Below the pieces are notes generated by a model. The model saw only the letters and a list, made by a program, of their open reading frames with translations, searched no databases and had not been told where the DNA came from. This document shows, one piece after another, positions 33,760-45,469 of a DNA stretch of 64,000 nt. Positions within the stretch are counted from its first letter, which is position 1; every line of letters begins with the position of its first letter. Position numbers and translations under genes: made by a program. Source of the stretch: Ancistrus triradiatus (lineage: Eukaryota > Chordata > Actinopteri > Siluriformes > Loricariidae); NCBI GenBank assembly GCA_025084515.1, contig JAJAGP010000080.1:496001-560000 (forward strand), given 5' to 3'.

Positions 33760-35330
33760 TTGCAAACCTGATTCATTTCTCTGTGGTGGAATCGACAGTA
33801 AAACAGATGTGTCATTGTCTTAACAAACCACCATTGAAAGCCTACAGTCACCCCATATCTCATCCCTTCATAGCTGTCTGGACATGAGCTCCAGTGTCCA
33901 CATGGCACAGGGTTCATCAGTAACTCAAGACCCAGCAAACATAAATAGTCAACAAATAGGTGTCAGCTGCCAATGGGGAGACCAAAACCTTTGCATTGAC
34001 CCTCAGCACTAACGCAACAAAAAGTTGCTGATTTGTAAAAGCTTGTAGAAGAATTAAAGTAGTTCTTTAAATTACTAAAGCCATAATGTTTTTGGAGGAT
34101 ACACTGCATATTCAGATATTGAACACATTTCCTTATCAGGGTCATGGGGGTTGGGTGCAAAGCCTGGGTAGGGGTTGCTGGGGCCAGTCATGTCTGCTGG
34201 AATCAAGCCAAGGTCATGATGGTCAAGTCATAATTATTGGATGAAATTATTCAGCAGTATTTGTTTAGAGGTTTTAATGTCTCCAGTGAACATTTTGTTT
34301 TAGTATTTGTAGACCAGATTGAACAATATGTGAACATCTTGGCTAGTAAATAATCCAAAGCTTAAAGTTGAGAAGGTGACCTGGCCTATAACATTTTGGA
34401 ATGGTCCAAGCCAGACAAGATGCTGTGTCATGACCTGAAGAGCGATGAGGAAGCGGTTTTGAAGTCATACATACAGTTGTGGAAATCTGATCAGTAGCTA
34501 CTGGAAATGTTAGAACCGATACAGAAATTATTTCTCATCATGGAAGATTTTGCAGTACAATTTTTTGTGTGTTTTTTTTATTTCATATCCTATTCTGATG
34601 TTATGATTTGGACAAAGATCCAATGACTCATGATCCAAAGACCAATGACTCATGTAGTATTTCAAGTATTGGGTTCACACACTTTTTCTTACAACTAAAT
34701 GTAATGTCATTGTCTTTTGGGGACGTTGAAACTATGCCTTAATTGTTTTATATTAACACTGCTCACATGAAAAAAACTTTCATGATTATTGGTCAAAATG
34801 ATTATTATTGGATTATCTAATTTTGGACTGGATATTGTTGCTTAGGTACTTTGGTGCAATATTTAGCAAAATCCAAAATTACACACAATTGAGCTAAGCA
34901 ATTCAAGTTTAATGAATTTCTCAAGGGCCCTGGCTTTGTGGAGCCAGGTGGAGTTTGAACTGTGATTAGTAATAGGTAGCTTTAAACCACTGTGCCACCT
35001 CTGCTTATCAGGTGCCATTCAAATCGGGACCCTAACGTATATCTGAAGCCCTAGCAACTATCTCTAGCTGAGCTGAATCAGTGTTGACCCTTGATCACAT
35101 AGCACTGGAAGGCATGTGTGCCGGCAGCTGTAACCGTCATGGATGGAAACATGAGGCCTGCTGCATACCCCGGGTTATTCCTGGAGCGTCGTGGCTTCTC
35201 TCATTCTCACAGCAAAAATAGTCTGCCTTTTGAACGTCAACCATTAAAGCAAGACAGTTAAGAATCAAAAAGGTGATTGTGGTCATTTCCTGGGTCCACA
35301 GAAAGGCAACAACCAGAACCTTTTTTGTAA
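33760..35330. other. Intergenic between hAT element and the MuRF gene
   Basis: No gene seen. 34930-35010 on the minus strand resembles a SINE fragment (GGTGGCACAGTGGTTTAAAG head, CAGTTCAAACTCCACC B-box-like). The rest is AT-rich and featureless to me. Confidence 0.4.
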
Positions 35331-35335
35331 ACAAC

Positions 35336-35341
35336 TTTATT
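35336..35341 (-). terminator. Poly(A) signal of the MuRF-type gene
   Basis: AATAAA on the minus strand, about 395 bases after the stop codon and the first canonical signal seen downstream of it. Cleavage would be expected 15-30 bases further, near 35310-35320. Confidence 0.55.
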
Positions 35342-35734
35342 CCCATTGAATTATCCAATGACAATAAAATGTACAGTAGTTACTATGTCAACCGCATCAT
35401 TTCAAGTATTCAAACGTTTCGACAGACACACTACAACTAAATCATATCCGCTGTATTCTACAGCTAGCAAATCTAGTCAAATCTAATACATTATATTCAA
35501 GTGTAAACCTCTACAAGACACCAAAATAGAATTAAATATGGACGTTCGTATCGATACAAAAGTATAAAAGTCAAGTGGAAAAGTGGAAATGGTGCAATTT
35601 GTCTTTATAAAAAAGAAAAAGAAAAGCACTGCTTTGTTAAGATTGCACATGCTCGTCACAGTTTTCAAAAGCAGCTCTACTACTGTTCTTGAACTAGCCA
35701 AGGGCTCTTTTCAGTACTCAAAGTTCTTCAGTGC

Positions 35735-36787
35735 TTATTCTTCTTCCTCCTCTTCTGCCTCTTCAAATTCCTCCTCGTCGTCCTCCTCGTCGTCGGGCGA
35801 GCCAAAGTCCATTTTTGCAAGAATGGCCTCTACTTCATCGGTGAATAGTGTGAGGTGGTCCATCTTCTCAAAGCCAGGCTCTGGCCTCTCTAAGTGGGAG
35901 TTCTTGGCCGTGTCCTTGGCGTCTGCGATCATCTTCTTGGCATTCTTGAGGAACTCTGCGACGCTGCTGTTCTCCAGACTCTGTGACGCTTTTTCCATCA
36001 GGCTTTTGCTGGCCTGTAACTGTTCTTTGTACTGATGTACTAGCGATTGCACCACTGCCACTTTTTCGTCCTGTTCCTGGGTGATCTGCTCCAGCAGCTG
36101 GGCTTTGCGCTCTTCTAGAACGGCATAGAGCAGATCGAATTTCTCGCCCAGCTTCTGCTTCTGGAGTTGACTGTTCTCTTCCACAGCCTTGCAGGTGAGC
36201 TCCATCTGCGTTAGCACGGCTTGTACGCAGCTGTTGCTTCCTGCGAGCAGGTCAATCGAGTTTTGGAGCTCAGTCTTCTGGGTTTCGTAGACGCTCTTCA
36301 GGGGAGACACCTTGCAGTCCTTGTGCTGGCCAAACACCTTGCACATTGAGCAGGTGGGGACCTGGCAGGTGATGCAGTAGATGTTGATTCGCTCGTCTTC
36401 ATGCTCTTGGCACATCGGTTCCTTGCTGTCCTTGGATATCAGAGGAGGCTCGATACCACCCCCGCCGCCGCTTCCGTTCTCCAGCTGCTGCTTGTAGATG
36501 TCGATAATATTCTCCACGAGGAGATTTCTCTGGAGCCCGTAGACACCATGGCGATCCAGCACCACCTCGAAACGGCAGGTCGGGCACCGGAAGATGCCTC
36601 CTGAAAAGTGATAAGGGTTGCGCGAGTCGTAGAGGTCGTTGGCGCAGCTGCGGCAAAGGTTGTGCTGGCAGGGAAGGATGACGACGGGCTTGGTGAACAT
36701 GTCCAGGCAGATGGGGCAGCTCAGCTGCTTCTCCAGGCTCTCCATGGGGCCCAGAGCCCTCACCATTTGGCCAGTTTGGATGTCCAT
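35735..36787 (-). CDS. trim101: MuRF-type RING/B-box E3 ubiquitin ligase (TRIM63-like; probably fish trim101)
   Basis: An intact single-exon gene of 350 residues; MuRFs act at the sarcomere in muscle protein turnover. Counting from the ATG at 36787, the RING has Cys/His at 24, 27, 40, 42, 45, 48, 68 and 71 (CPIC, CQHNLCRSC, CPTC). The MuRF family box HGVYGLQRNLLVENIIDIYK follows at 80-99, then a Gly-rich linker, a B-box2 (C126, H129, C138, C141, C146, C149, H155, C158), a long coiled coil at about 165-300, a COS-like box (PGFEKMDHLTLFTDEVEAIL) and a poly-acidic tail. MuRF1-3 of mammals are close in all these parts. The upstream TTG-led extension is not used: it begins between the TATA box and the ATG. 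No MuRF gene lies near MLPH in human, which favours the fish-only paralogue trim101 over trim63. That name is my best guess; the family is certain. Confidence 0.9.
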   Translation of the reverse strand: MDIQTGQMVRALGPMESLEKQLSCPICLDMFTKPVVILPCQHNLCRSCANDLYDSRNPYHFSGGIFRCPTCRFEVVLDRHGVYGLQRNLLVENIIDIYKQQLENGSGGGGGIEPPLISKDSKEPMCQEHEDERINIYCITCQVPTCSMCKVFGQHKDCKVSPLKSVYETQKTELQNSIDLLAGSNSCVQAVLTQMELTCKAVEENSQLQKQKLGEKFDLLYAVLEERKAQLLEQITQEQDEKVAVVQSLVHQYKEQLQASKSLMEKASQSLENSSVAEFLKNAKKMIADAKDTAKNSHLERPEPGFEKMDHLTLFTDEVEAILAKMDFGSPDDEEDDEEEFEEAEEEEEE

Positions 36788-36928
36788 GTCTTTTGAGGTC
36801 TTTTGAGGTAGAGGTATCCCAGTCAGTTTCCTTTCAGTAGTCTGTTGTGTTCCTGAAGCCTGTGGAGCTTCTGACTGTTCTTGTCGAGGTTTATTTTGAT
36901 CTACCAGCAAAGGAGGCCACCACCTTGG

Positions 36929-36936
36929 CTTATATA
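36929..36936 (-). promoter_or_regulatory. TATA box of the MuRF-type gene
   Basis: TATATAAG on the minus strand, 142 bases before the ATG, predicts a start of transcription near 36900 and a 5' UTR of about 115 bases. Upstream lie E-box (CANNTG) sequences at 36982-36987, 37035-37040 and 37160-37165 (CAGCTG), in line with a muscle-expressed gene. That role is inferred. Confidence 0.65.
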
Positions 36937-37050
36937 CCAGACTCCTGCTTGTGTTATTTGAGCTGCCGAGATTCTGCCCTCCACTTGTTTGTCAGACTTG
37001 ATACGGAGAAAGCATGCTGTCTCTCTCGGTTAGTCACATGCCAAACTTAG

Positions 37051-37827
37051 CAACACCCCTCCCATCTCAGCACTTCATCTCTGGGAGCGCTGAAGCAGGG
37101 TGATCAAACGGGCAAGCCAAACAAGCCCCATGTGACCAGTGAGAGATTCTCACAGGGCTCAGCTGGTTGAACAACATGTCAGGCAAAGTGGGACATAATT
37201 CAGGTTTGTTTACAGTTTTATTTCCCCCTCTGGCTTTTCAATTGTCTTAAATAAAACAAGACGTACAACTTCAAGTGATAGTCAAAGGTCCTCACAATTG
37301 TTTCTTTAAATTATTCGAGAAGATTTCAGTCATAGTGAGGCCAAAATTAATACAGACTCTCTAAAGCATATCCCTCCCTTGGGATGCACTGTTGCCCAAT
37401 GTTAGCTTTACAGTTCTGTAAACAGTGTTTGCCCAATGCTAAACAGCTGTGTACCACATCCATGCACCTCACCACTCCTGATAAGCAGTTTGTGCAACTT
37501 TCCTCTCAGGGGAATGCACTCATTGTAGAGAAGTGTTTCAAAATAACAGGTGCTGTAAGGGTGGTATTATGATGATGAGCTGGAACACTGCATGACAGAT
37601 CTGTTGCAATGGGGTTGCAAGGTACAGAGTGTCTGGAACAAATCAGATTTTTTTTCTATTATGTCATGTTGCTGCTACACCATCACATGGTGTGTAAATC
37701 AATGTATGGTAAATAAATAACTGTATGAATCCTAAATTTCTATAATTTCATCCATTGTGTACATGGAAGCAAGTTCATCCTGCCAGCGTATTCCAGATGG
37801 TTCTATGCTGATGTGTATTCAGCTCTG
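37051..37827. other. Distal 5' flank of the MuRF-type gene
   Basis: Unique-looking sequence with no exon. It may hold promoter elements such as the CAGCTG E-box at 37160. Nothing else could be supported. Confidence 0.3.
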
Positions 37828-38200
37828 GAAAAAACTAAGACACCACTCCAAATTATCTGTTAAAAAGTAAGAGACCATTCCAAATTCCAATACAGACACA
37901 CCTCATTCTACTTAAAGAGCTACTGATTAGGTGATCACCTGAACCAAATCTTATTTATTGAGGAAAAGTACAAGACTGTGATTGAAATACTGATTTCTGA
38001 ACTTTCCTAAGTTAAAACATAAGTATTTGTTTGTTAAACATGAATATAATGAATGTAAACTTGTTTTCTTTGTACTGTTTGTATTATGAATCGAAGTCTG
38101 AAAGCACCACGTCTTCACCAGCTGTCTATTGCAGTAAAAAAAAATAAAATAAATTCTCGTCATTGCTGCAAAAAAATAATTTTATTTGGAATTTGTCAGT
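37828..38200 (+). repeat. Dispersed repeat (CAGCTCTGGAAAAAACTAAG head)
   Basis: TCAGCTCTGGAAAAAACTAA with ACACCACTCCAAATTATC is a wording I recognise as a common fish interspersed repeat. It continues to about AATTTTATTTGGAATTTGTC. Class not determined. Confidence 0.45.
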
Positions 38201-39124
38201 AATTTGTCAAATAAAACAATTCAACAGTGTTCAATTTCTCTCAAACATACAGTACTAGAGTTGGGGGACTCAAGGCACTAATTTAAGGTCTTGATTTGCT
38301 TGACTAACGTTAATTAAAAAAACTTGACTTTGAGTGGGTATTCATGACTTTAGACTTAGAATTGAGACACTGACTTGATTTTTTATGAAATATTTGCATT
38401 TTATTCTATCAATAATTTTATTGGAGATACTAAACTGGCAAGTTACATTTGATGGCAGTTTCTTTTGTCTAATACTGAAGCACATGTCTGTAATCCATGA
38501 TCTCATAACTGGGATAAACAGAGTTTGAATTGTGTTATTTTCCTAAACTGTCACTGGCCTTCAATGCGCCATATTAAAAGTCAGCTGTGAGGTTATTCTC
38601 TTCCACACAGGGTTTACAGTCTGCACACACACTCCCTCCATGGGTTCTTTCATGTAAATATAAACAAGCATGTGATCCTGCTGCTAATGGAAACTTTGAT
38701 TATGAAACAGCTCGTTTAGTGTTTTTAACCAAGCTATATCTAAAATGAGTGAAAAGTAATATTAAGTCATGCTTGATTTGTATGTTTTGAAGCTTGAACT
38801 AAAGTCATATAGTGGTGTCTGATTAAAAATATTACTTTTTTTATTTGGACATAATTTAATCACAGAATATCAATTCAATGTTTTAGCGGTGCAGACTATT
38901 CCGGTAACATACTGTCCTGTCTGGAGTCCAGAATAAATGTCAGAGCCTGGATCAAATCACCTGTGCAATGCCATGCCAGAGGACACCATGCAAATATATA
39001 AATACAGGGGTCAGATTTAGGGTCACACGTTACGAGTAACGTACTGTAATGATCATGTAACATGATCTTCCCAATGTGCCTGTAATGTTGCAAAAGACAA
39101 ATGTAAAATAATAACTAAGACGTG

Positions 39125-39620
39125 TTCCCCTACACTCGCTTTTTTCAAAGGTGGCAGAAGTACACAAGTTCTTTAATTAAGTAAAAGTACTAATCTTCTA
39201 AGATATACTCAGGTAAAAGTTTTGCTTATATAATTGACTAAAGCAGAAGTTTAAAATTACATGCTACTAAATGTACTTACCCAGGGAAAAATGTACTTTG
39301 AAATTTGACAGTAGAAACATGAAGTGGCCAAATTACCACCAAAATTCATAGTACAACTGTGTAATAATTAATTGTCACTTCATAGTAAACAAAGTTTACA
39401 GTTGTACTATAAAATTTCACAGTAGAACCATGAAGTGGCCAAATTACCATCAAAGATTCATAGTAGAACTGTGAACTTCATGGTCAAACTCTGAAAATTC
39501 ACATTAAAACTGTCAAGCAATTCACAGTTTTATTATGAACATTCACAGTACATTTTTTTCCTGGGTAAAGTAAAAAAGCAAAAATATTTATATTATATTT
39601 CTATAAAAAAGAGCACAAGA
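39125..39620 (+). repeat. Dispersed GTAAAAGTAC-rich repeat with an inserted small palindromic element
   Basis: GCAGAAGTACACAAGTTC and AAGTAAAAGTACTAATC resemble an abundant fish repeat. It appears split by a 292-bp element at 39277-39568: the repeat stops at AAATGTACT and resumes at AAAGTAAAAAAGC. Confidence 0.5.
39277..39568. mobile_element. Small MITE with TTACCCAGG ends and internal 111-bp duplication
   Basis: Ends TTACCCAGGGAAAAATGTAC and its approximate inverse GTACATTTTTTTCCTGGGTA. Inside, the unit GTAGAAACATGAAGTGGCC at 39311 repeats as GTAGAACCATGAAGTGGCC at 39422 (period 111). No coding capacity. Confidence 0.65.
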
Positions 39621-40139
39621 GCACAAGAGGTGCACATCCATGACACTGATAGTAGGTAATGCTTTGTACTATGAATCATCTGCAAAGATCATGCAAAAAT
39701 TAGCGTCTTTAGCTAACCACAGCAAAAACAATAACTCTGAATTGTTTTTTTTTTCCAGTAATGCTGTTATATCGCTGGTAAATCGCTGTCTCTTTGTAAG
39801 TAATGTCAATTATTTTTCACATTCGCTGTATAACTCTTTAACGTAAGGCCGTAGTGTAATAAGAAGGTGTAGTTGTAGATTTGGCCACTAGGTGGCGTAT
39901 CAAGCTTGATTTTCAAGATTCTCCGTGCACCTTGGGATCGTTAACGCCACACTTTCCTTCCCCATAACAGCTAAACAGCAAATAGCAACACAATTTCCGT
40001 GTTGGTCCAAACTGGTTCATGCTAGTTAGCGCTGGTCCAGTGCTGTTAAACTGGAAAGCTAGTGTGGTCTTGCTGGTAAAATAGTGACAAGCATGCAACA
40101 TTCCAGCATCCACTGGTGACTAGTGCCCAAAACACAACA

Positions 40140-42600
40140 TATTTTGGTCCTATTGGTAACCATCTACGCTGGATTTTGCTATTTTTTTCCCTTAGTAGGC
40201 TCGTTATTGAAACTGGTTAATAGATTATTTTCCAAATATAAAATTATCCCAGTGATACTCAATCTGTTACTCGAGCATTATGGATTTTAAAATGTAGCTA
40301 AATTATTTGTGTACTTAATAACATTTGGTATCACTGAGATACCAAGCTGAGATATTCTTTCTAATGATATTGAACAATGGATTTTCCAATAGAAAGAAAC
40401 TTCAGTGCTAACGGAGGTGTGTGTCTGGCATACAAAAGGCATATTTAATAGTTCAACAACTTCAGCGATACAGTGATAGTTTTAGTTTAGGCACACACCA
40501 CACAACATGCTAGCTTCCAATTTTCCAGTTAGTACACAACTCAGGACACAATAAACTGTAACAGGACATTGATGAGATCTTACTTTATTATTGGCTTAGT
40601 CATTTGGAGCAGCATTCAATCCGGGGATCGCAGGTGCACAATATGCCAATGTGCCACGGGGAGACGGAGCAGTCTAGGGGCATACTATATGTGGTGCATA
40701 CTATATGATAATTGGCAGGAAAAAGATCAAAAGCTGGCATCCAAAAGGCCATCTACAGTGCTTAATGTGAGCAAGATCTGGTAGCACATGTGTTCCGGCA
40801 TTTATGTGTGTAGTTCCAGCACCTCTGCGTTTTTATATTTAAAATAAAATGAAAAGGAGCAATATTAATAAGAATTAAATGGTACTTATTTGTGTGTGAC
40901 CTCCTTCTCAAAAACCCAAACAGCCCATTTTCTTTGATGGAAACTGACGTAATTAGATCATCAGTCATGTATTGCGTGCTCATGCATCAGGAGAGCTCAT
41001 GGGCGGCGAGGTTTGGAAATGGCAAAAAAAAGACAACTGATAGGTAAGACTCTGCGAGTCTCTTTCATTGATCTAGATATTCTGGACGTCTACAAAATAC
41101 GAACTTATTCTAAAAGCTCCCCATTATAGAAATGGACAGTACGAGAAATAAATCAACAAACTTAGGCTGAGACCTTTTCAAATCTCCTGAACTCAATTTA
41201 ATATTTGTTTTAAGGTACTACATACTGGTATATATTTCCTCTTTTGTTCTTTAAAGCCAATTATATTTCTAGTCTCTTACAAACTCTCATTTTAACTAGG
41301 CCTTCACTTATATAATTGTCTCTCACAGTCTTTTCTGTTTGATATATTTAATCTCCTTTCTGTTTCTTCCGCTTGTCTTTCCCATGCTTCTGTTTGTCTT
41401 TGGCACTTTTGGCACATCTCTGGCCATTTAGAGAATCAGCACACTTAAATAACTCAGTCCATAGCTGACAGTAATCAATGCTGATTAGAGTCATGCCAGC
41501 TCGGGCTGTACCTCTGCTGGAGATGCTAAAAAAGGAATGTCATCCACCCAACTCCTTCCACTTTTAGTTCGATGTAGAGTCATTTCCCCTGAGATTGGAG
41601 TTAGCCTTGAAGTGGACAGAATCCCTCATATAATGACTATTTTTCCCAGTTGTTAATATTTGCAATTCAAATTCTTACCATGTATCTTCAGGAGTCTTCT
41701 CGCCATGCATCTCACAAAGTCATTTTGACCAAGGCCCACAGAGTTAGCCTAACTTTAATATTGATAGCAAACTCTCTTAGATGGAAGTAGGTTTGTACGT
41801 CTGTTAAATAAATCAAGGAATACAAACATTGCTAAATGCGCAAGAGTGCACATAGTTTAGGGCTACAAATTCAAACATAGGAAAAAAGGAATGCGTTGAA
41901 TCCAAAATTTGCTCAGTTCAGTGTTAATATATTTCGCTGCGATGTCAAACAACCTTGCAGTCATGTTGGGTTGCATTACCCGTGAGACAGAGAACACCCT
42001 TCTTTATTTGTACACTTCATTTATTGAAATGCCAGTGACATTGTGTTGCTTTCCTGAACTGGATGAAAATACAGCATTGCTCAATATTTGTGTTTATATT
42101 CTGTTAGATAATTCATCAATGTGTTTCCTGCCAGTTAAGCCCCTATCAGCAGAGCCATCTCTCCTCCCAGGTTCACCTACAATACCAGTTCGTTGTGCGC
42201 AGTGGAGCCGAAAGTGTGCGCTGAGCTGGTTTTACAGGATTTTCAATGTAACAGCCTCACCATGCCGTGCAGACGGGATTCCTGTTGCCATAACCGATTT
42301 GAACTTCAAGTCTCCATAAACACCACATTGTGCATTGTGTGATGGTGCCCCCGGTGGTGATGTTTATAGATGGAAGGGCATTTCCTACACTTCACCAGAC
42401 TGAAATATCAGCCTTGTTTAGCAAGGAAACGAGATAAGTGTGTAAATGGATTTATTATTAGCCCCTTAATGAGAGCTGAACTGTGTATAAATACGATTAC
42501 ATAACCTAAGCTTGAATCTATGGTTACATCATTTCCGTGATCATAGATCTCAGAATACTGTTAAAATAAAATACAGTTAAGCTCTGGTCTGTGCCAGGCT
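40140..42600. other. Intergenic; possible conserved noncoding DNA
   Basis: No gene recognised. 40850-41060 (with TGACGTAATTAGATCATCAG) and 42380-42520 (with TTTATTATTAGCCCCTTAAT) lack repeat features and have the AT-rich homeodomain-like words often seen in conserved regulatory DNA. The plus-strand open frame at 41909-42319 has no recognisable domain and is not called. Confidence 0.25.
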
Positions 42601-42639
42601 TCAGGCTTTTATACTATATTTATATGCGTGTATTTTGGG

Positions 42640-42830
42640 TGCTTGGGTGGTGCAGAAGCAATTTGCTAGCATGCTACTGTGGAGATCCAGGTTCAAGACA
42701 AGTTGCCTTCCAGCCAGGTTGGGACACAGACACAATTGGCTATGGTTGAGGGAGCTGAGCGCCTCAATACAAACTTCTCTTAGGTCTTGCAGCAAACTGC
42801 AAATGATGATGTAGGCTACCACTATTAGGG
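42640..42830. repeat. Dispersed SINE-like repeat
   Basis: Contains GCTTGGGTGGTGCAGAAGC, TTTGCTAGCATGCTACTG and ATCCAGGTTCAAGAC, with the same layout as the minus-strand repeat at 14755-15125. Boundaries are uncertain. Confidence 0.4.
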
Positions 42831-42849
42831 GTGGCATTGAAACAAGCAC

Positions 42850-44640
42850 AAATGGAGGAATTTAGCTCAATTTAGAGGAATTATCTTAGCCATTTACAAC
42901 ATTTTTATGACCATGCTCCTTGCAGTTTAGAAACACTGGGCAGGATGAGCAGTTGCCCACCTAATGAGGGCTGGAATTCTTTGTGTGTTTGTGTTATTTA
43001 GCCCGGCAGCGCACATGACGCAACTGTCTAACACATCTTGGCTCTTCAGGTACATTAGAATTAGCAATGATAACCCAGCCCCCTAGACTGAACTCTGAAA
43101 ATTGGGATTTTGGAAAATTGGAAAGCCCCTGGTGAGGTGGAACAAAGACAAAGATGGAACTCAGCTCTAGACTGGAACCATAATGATGGGAAATCAGTAG
43201 TCTGGACAAAGACAGGAACCAGGGACTCCTAGCTGATGGTGGCAGGAGGCAAGATAGAAAACATGGAGGCCCAGCATTGGGAACAGTGCTCAAATCAACT
43301 GAGGCACTCTGGTTCGTATTCCACCTCTGGCAAGGTGATGTTTGTTGTTGGATTGCATGTCATTTCTACAGAGTTTGAAGTGTTGTAGGCCATAGCACAA
43401 GGCTATTTAGTTTCTCTGGGTAGACGTTCTGGCTCAGTCCACGTTTTCTGACTCCCTGCCAGTGCCATCCCTGTGTAGGGAGTTCCAATACTGTCTGTTA
43501 CATCTATGTCTGTATTCTAGCTCATAAGTGTCATTCACCTATCGAATTCAGATTTCCTTGAGTCTCGGGTGTTAGGTCTGTGGTAGCCCAAGCAGACAGG
43601 GGGTCTCGCCACATGACCGCATTTCAATTGCCTAATTCTTGGGTTCTAAGTTTCTCGATTATTAGATACAACTTTACTTTACTGGTAAATAATTATTTAA
43701 TCAAATGATGGTAGAGAAACGCTGTTTTTTGATCATTAATTGTTTAATTGGTACAAAGCACACATTTATATCATCTACTGATAGGATGTTATACAGCAGA
43801 GGATTAATTTTTACGACTTTATAAACAAGACTGGCATTTATTGATGATTAATTCACATTATTTGTTACTAAAAATTCCTTCAATGTCAGCATAACTATAA
43901 AAATATACTGACCATGCTTAATTGTACTGTGTGACATGGAGGTCAGTGGAAACTACAAATCCTCTGAGATAAAAGTCCTCACAAAACTCCAAACGGTTCA
44001 CCCACTGTTAAGTGGCGGATAAATTATACCCCGTGTCAAACGCCGTCCTTGGACCACTTGCCACTGACTCCATCCATCGTCTCCCTGAGAAACAATCAAT
44101 ACGTCAAATGTTAATAAAGGAGTCTCTCCTGGTGCACATAAGCCGAACAGGAGATCCGTCCAGCAGTACAGAGGAATGTACAGGGAGGACGTTTTAAAAA
44201 TAACCATAGCCCCAGTCTATAAATCTCTGTCGGGGTAAATCAGTGTTCTTAAGGCCTCCTGAGCCAGACTGAAGATGTATTTCCCTCTCTTCTCTCTTCT
44301 GACATCTGGCTGTAAAATGAATATGTCCCATGATGCCATGTTATCAGAATTCATCAAAGGTTGAACAGTAAGGTGGAACTGGCTTTAGTGCTGAGTGAGG
44401 TCTGTCAGAACCCCGTGGAGCAAAAGCAGAAGTGGGTTTGAAGACCAACGATTGAACAAATACCAAATCTACAAAAACTTTGGAGCACAGTGATGCCATA
44501 TAATAATAAGACATTACAACATAGCCATGAATCTTTAATAGATAATAATTGAAGGATGATCGTAACCTTTGTACAAACCCTTTGTACATTATTAGTAAAG
44601 TAGTGTAGAGATTATCCCCTTAAGTGTAAACACATGATTA
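42850..44640. other. Intergenic, one SINE fragment
   Basis: 43255-43345 repeats the CCACCTCTGGCAAGGTGATG wording of 13672-13765. 43670-44340 looks unique and could be regulatory, but no gene or RNA is visible. Confidence 0.3.
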
Positions 44641-44900
44641 GAGGAAATTAATAATTTCATAATATTAATGATTTGTATTATATTTGTTATAATTATGAAT
44701 TTGATTTAATGAATTATTAATTTAATTATCATTAAATATAAATATTAAATATATTGTAAATTATTATAGATTATTAAATAATAATCAGTTGTAATAGATT
44801 ATTATATAATTATTTATTATTATTATTATTACTTATAATAACAACAACAATAATAATAATAATAATAATAACAATAACATTGTTTGAATAATAACCTACT
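44640..44900. repeat. AT-rich low-complexity and (AAT)n tract
   Basis: Long runs of TTAAT/ATTAA followed by (ATT)n and (AAT)n with AAC interruptions, near 44815-44880. Confidence 0.85.
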
Positions 44901-45469
44901 TACTATTAATAATAAAATTTTAATATAAGGAAAAATTTTAATTGGTACAAAATAACTAGTAAAAAAGTTTCATATTTTTTTCATTACACACAATATAACA
45001 TATAAAGGGAAACATATCAAATCCTACTAAATTCTGCAATGTATGTATTTTTTAGGGTTTCTTTCAAATTATGCTGATTCTGGGATTTGTAATGAAAAGT
45101 CTTGATTTAAATTAAAGAAAAATGCAAAATTGAACCATTTTCACTAGTGGCCTCAGACTTTTGGCCCCGGCTGTGGCCTATATACAGATATTCATCAGGC
45201 AAAGTCATATAAAATACATCTAAATACATAGTTTTTGTCTGTAGTGTTTAAAGTCATGATTGTAACTGAGGTGAGATGGATTTCCAGAAAGCATCGATGT
45301 GGTAAGAACACTAAACTCCATTTACTCTGTAAGATTGAGTAAGTAAAGGAGCTGGTCAAAAATGACAGAAATTTTGTTTTGCCATGGACCCATACATAAT
45401 TCTGACAAATAAATATTTTTGTGGTATGTTTTTAAGAAAAGAAGGGCCAAAACCAGCCGCTAGATTGCT

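Noticed and set aside
36788..36910. A 41-residue N-terminal extension of the MuRF-type protein
   Set aside because: The extended frame begins with TTG, not ATG, and its start lies only about 20 bases from the TATA box. The ATG at 36787 gives the usual family length before the RING.
41909..42319. Plus-strand 136-residue frame with several Cys
   Set aside because: No recognisable domain, no flanking splice sites of note, and no homologue I know. More likely chance.
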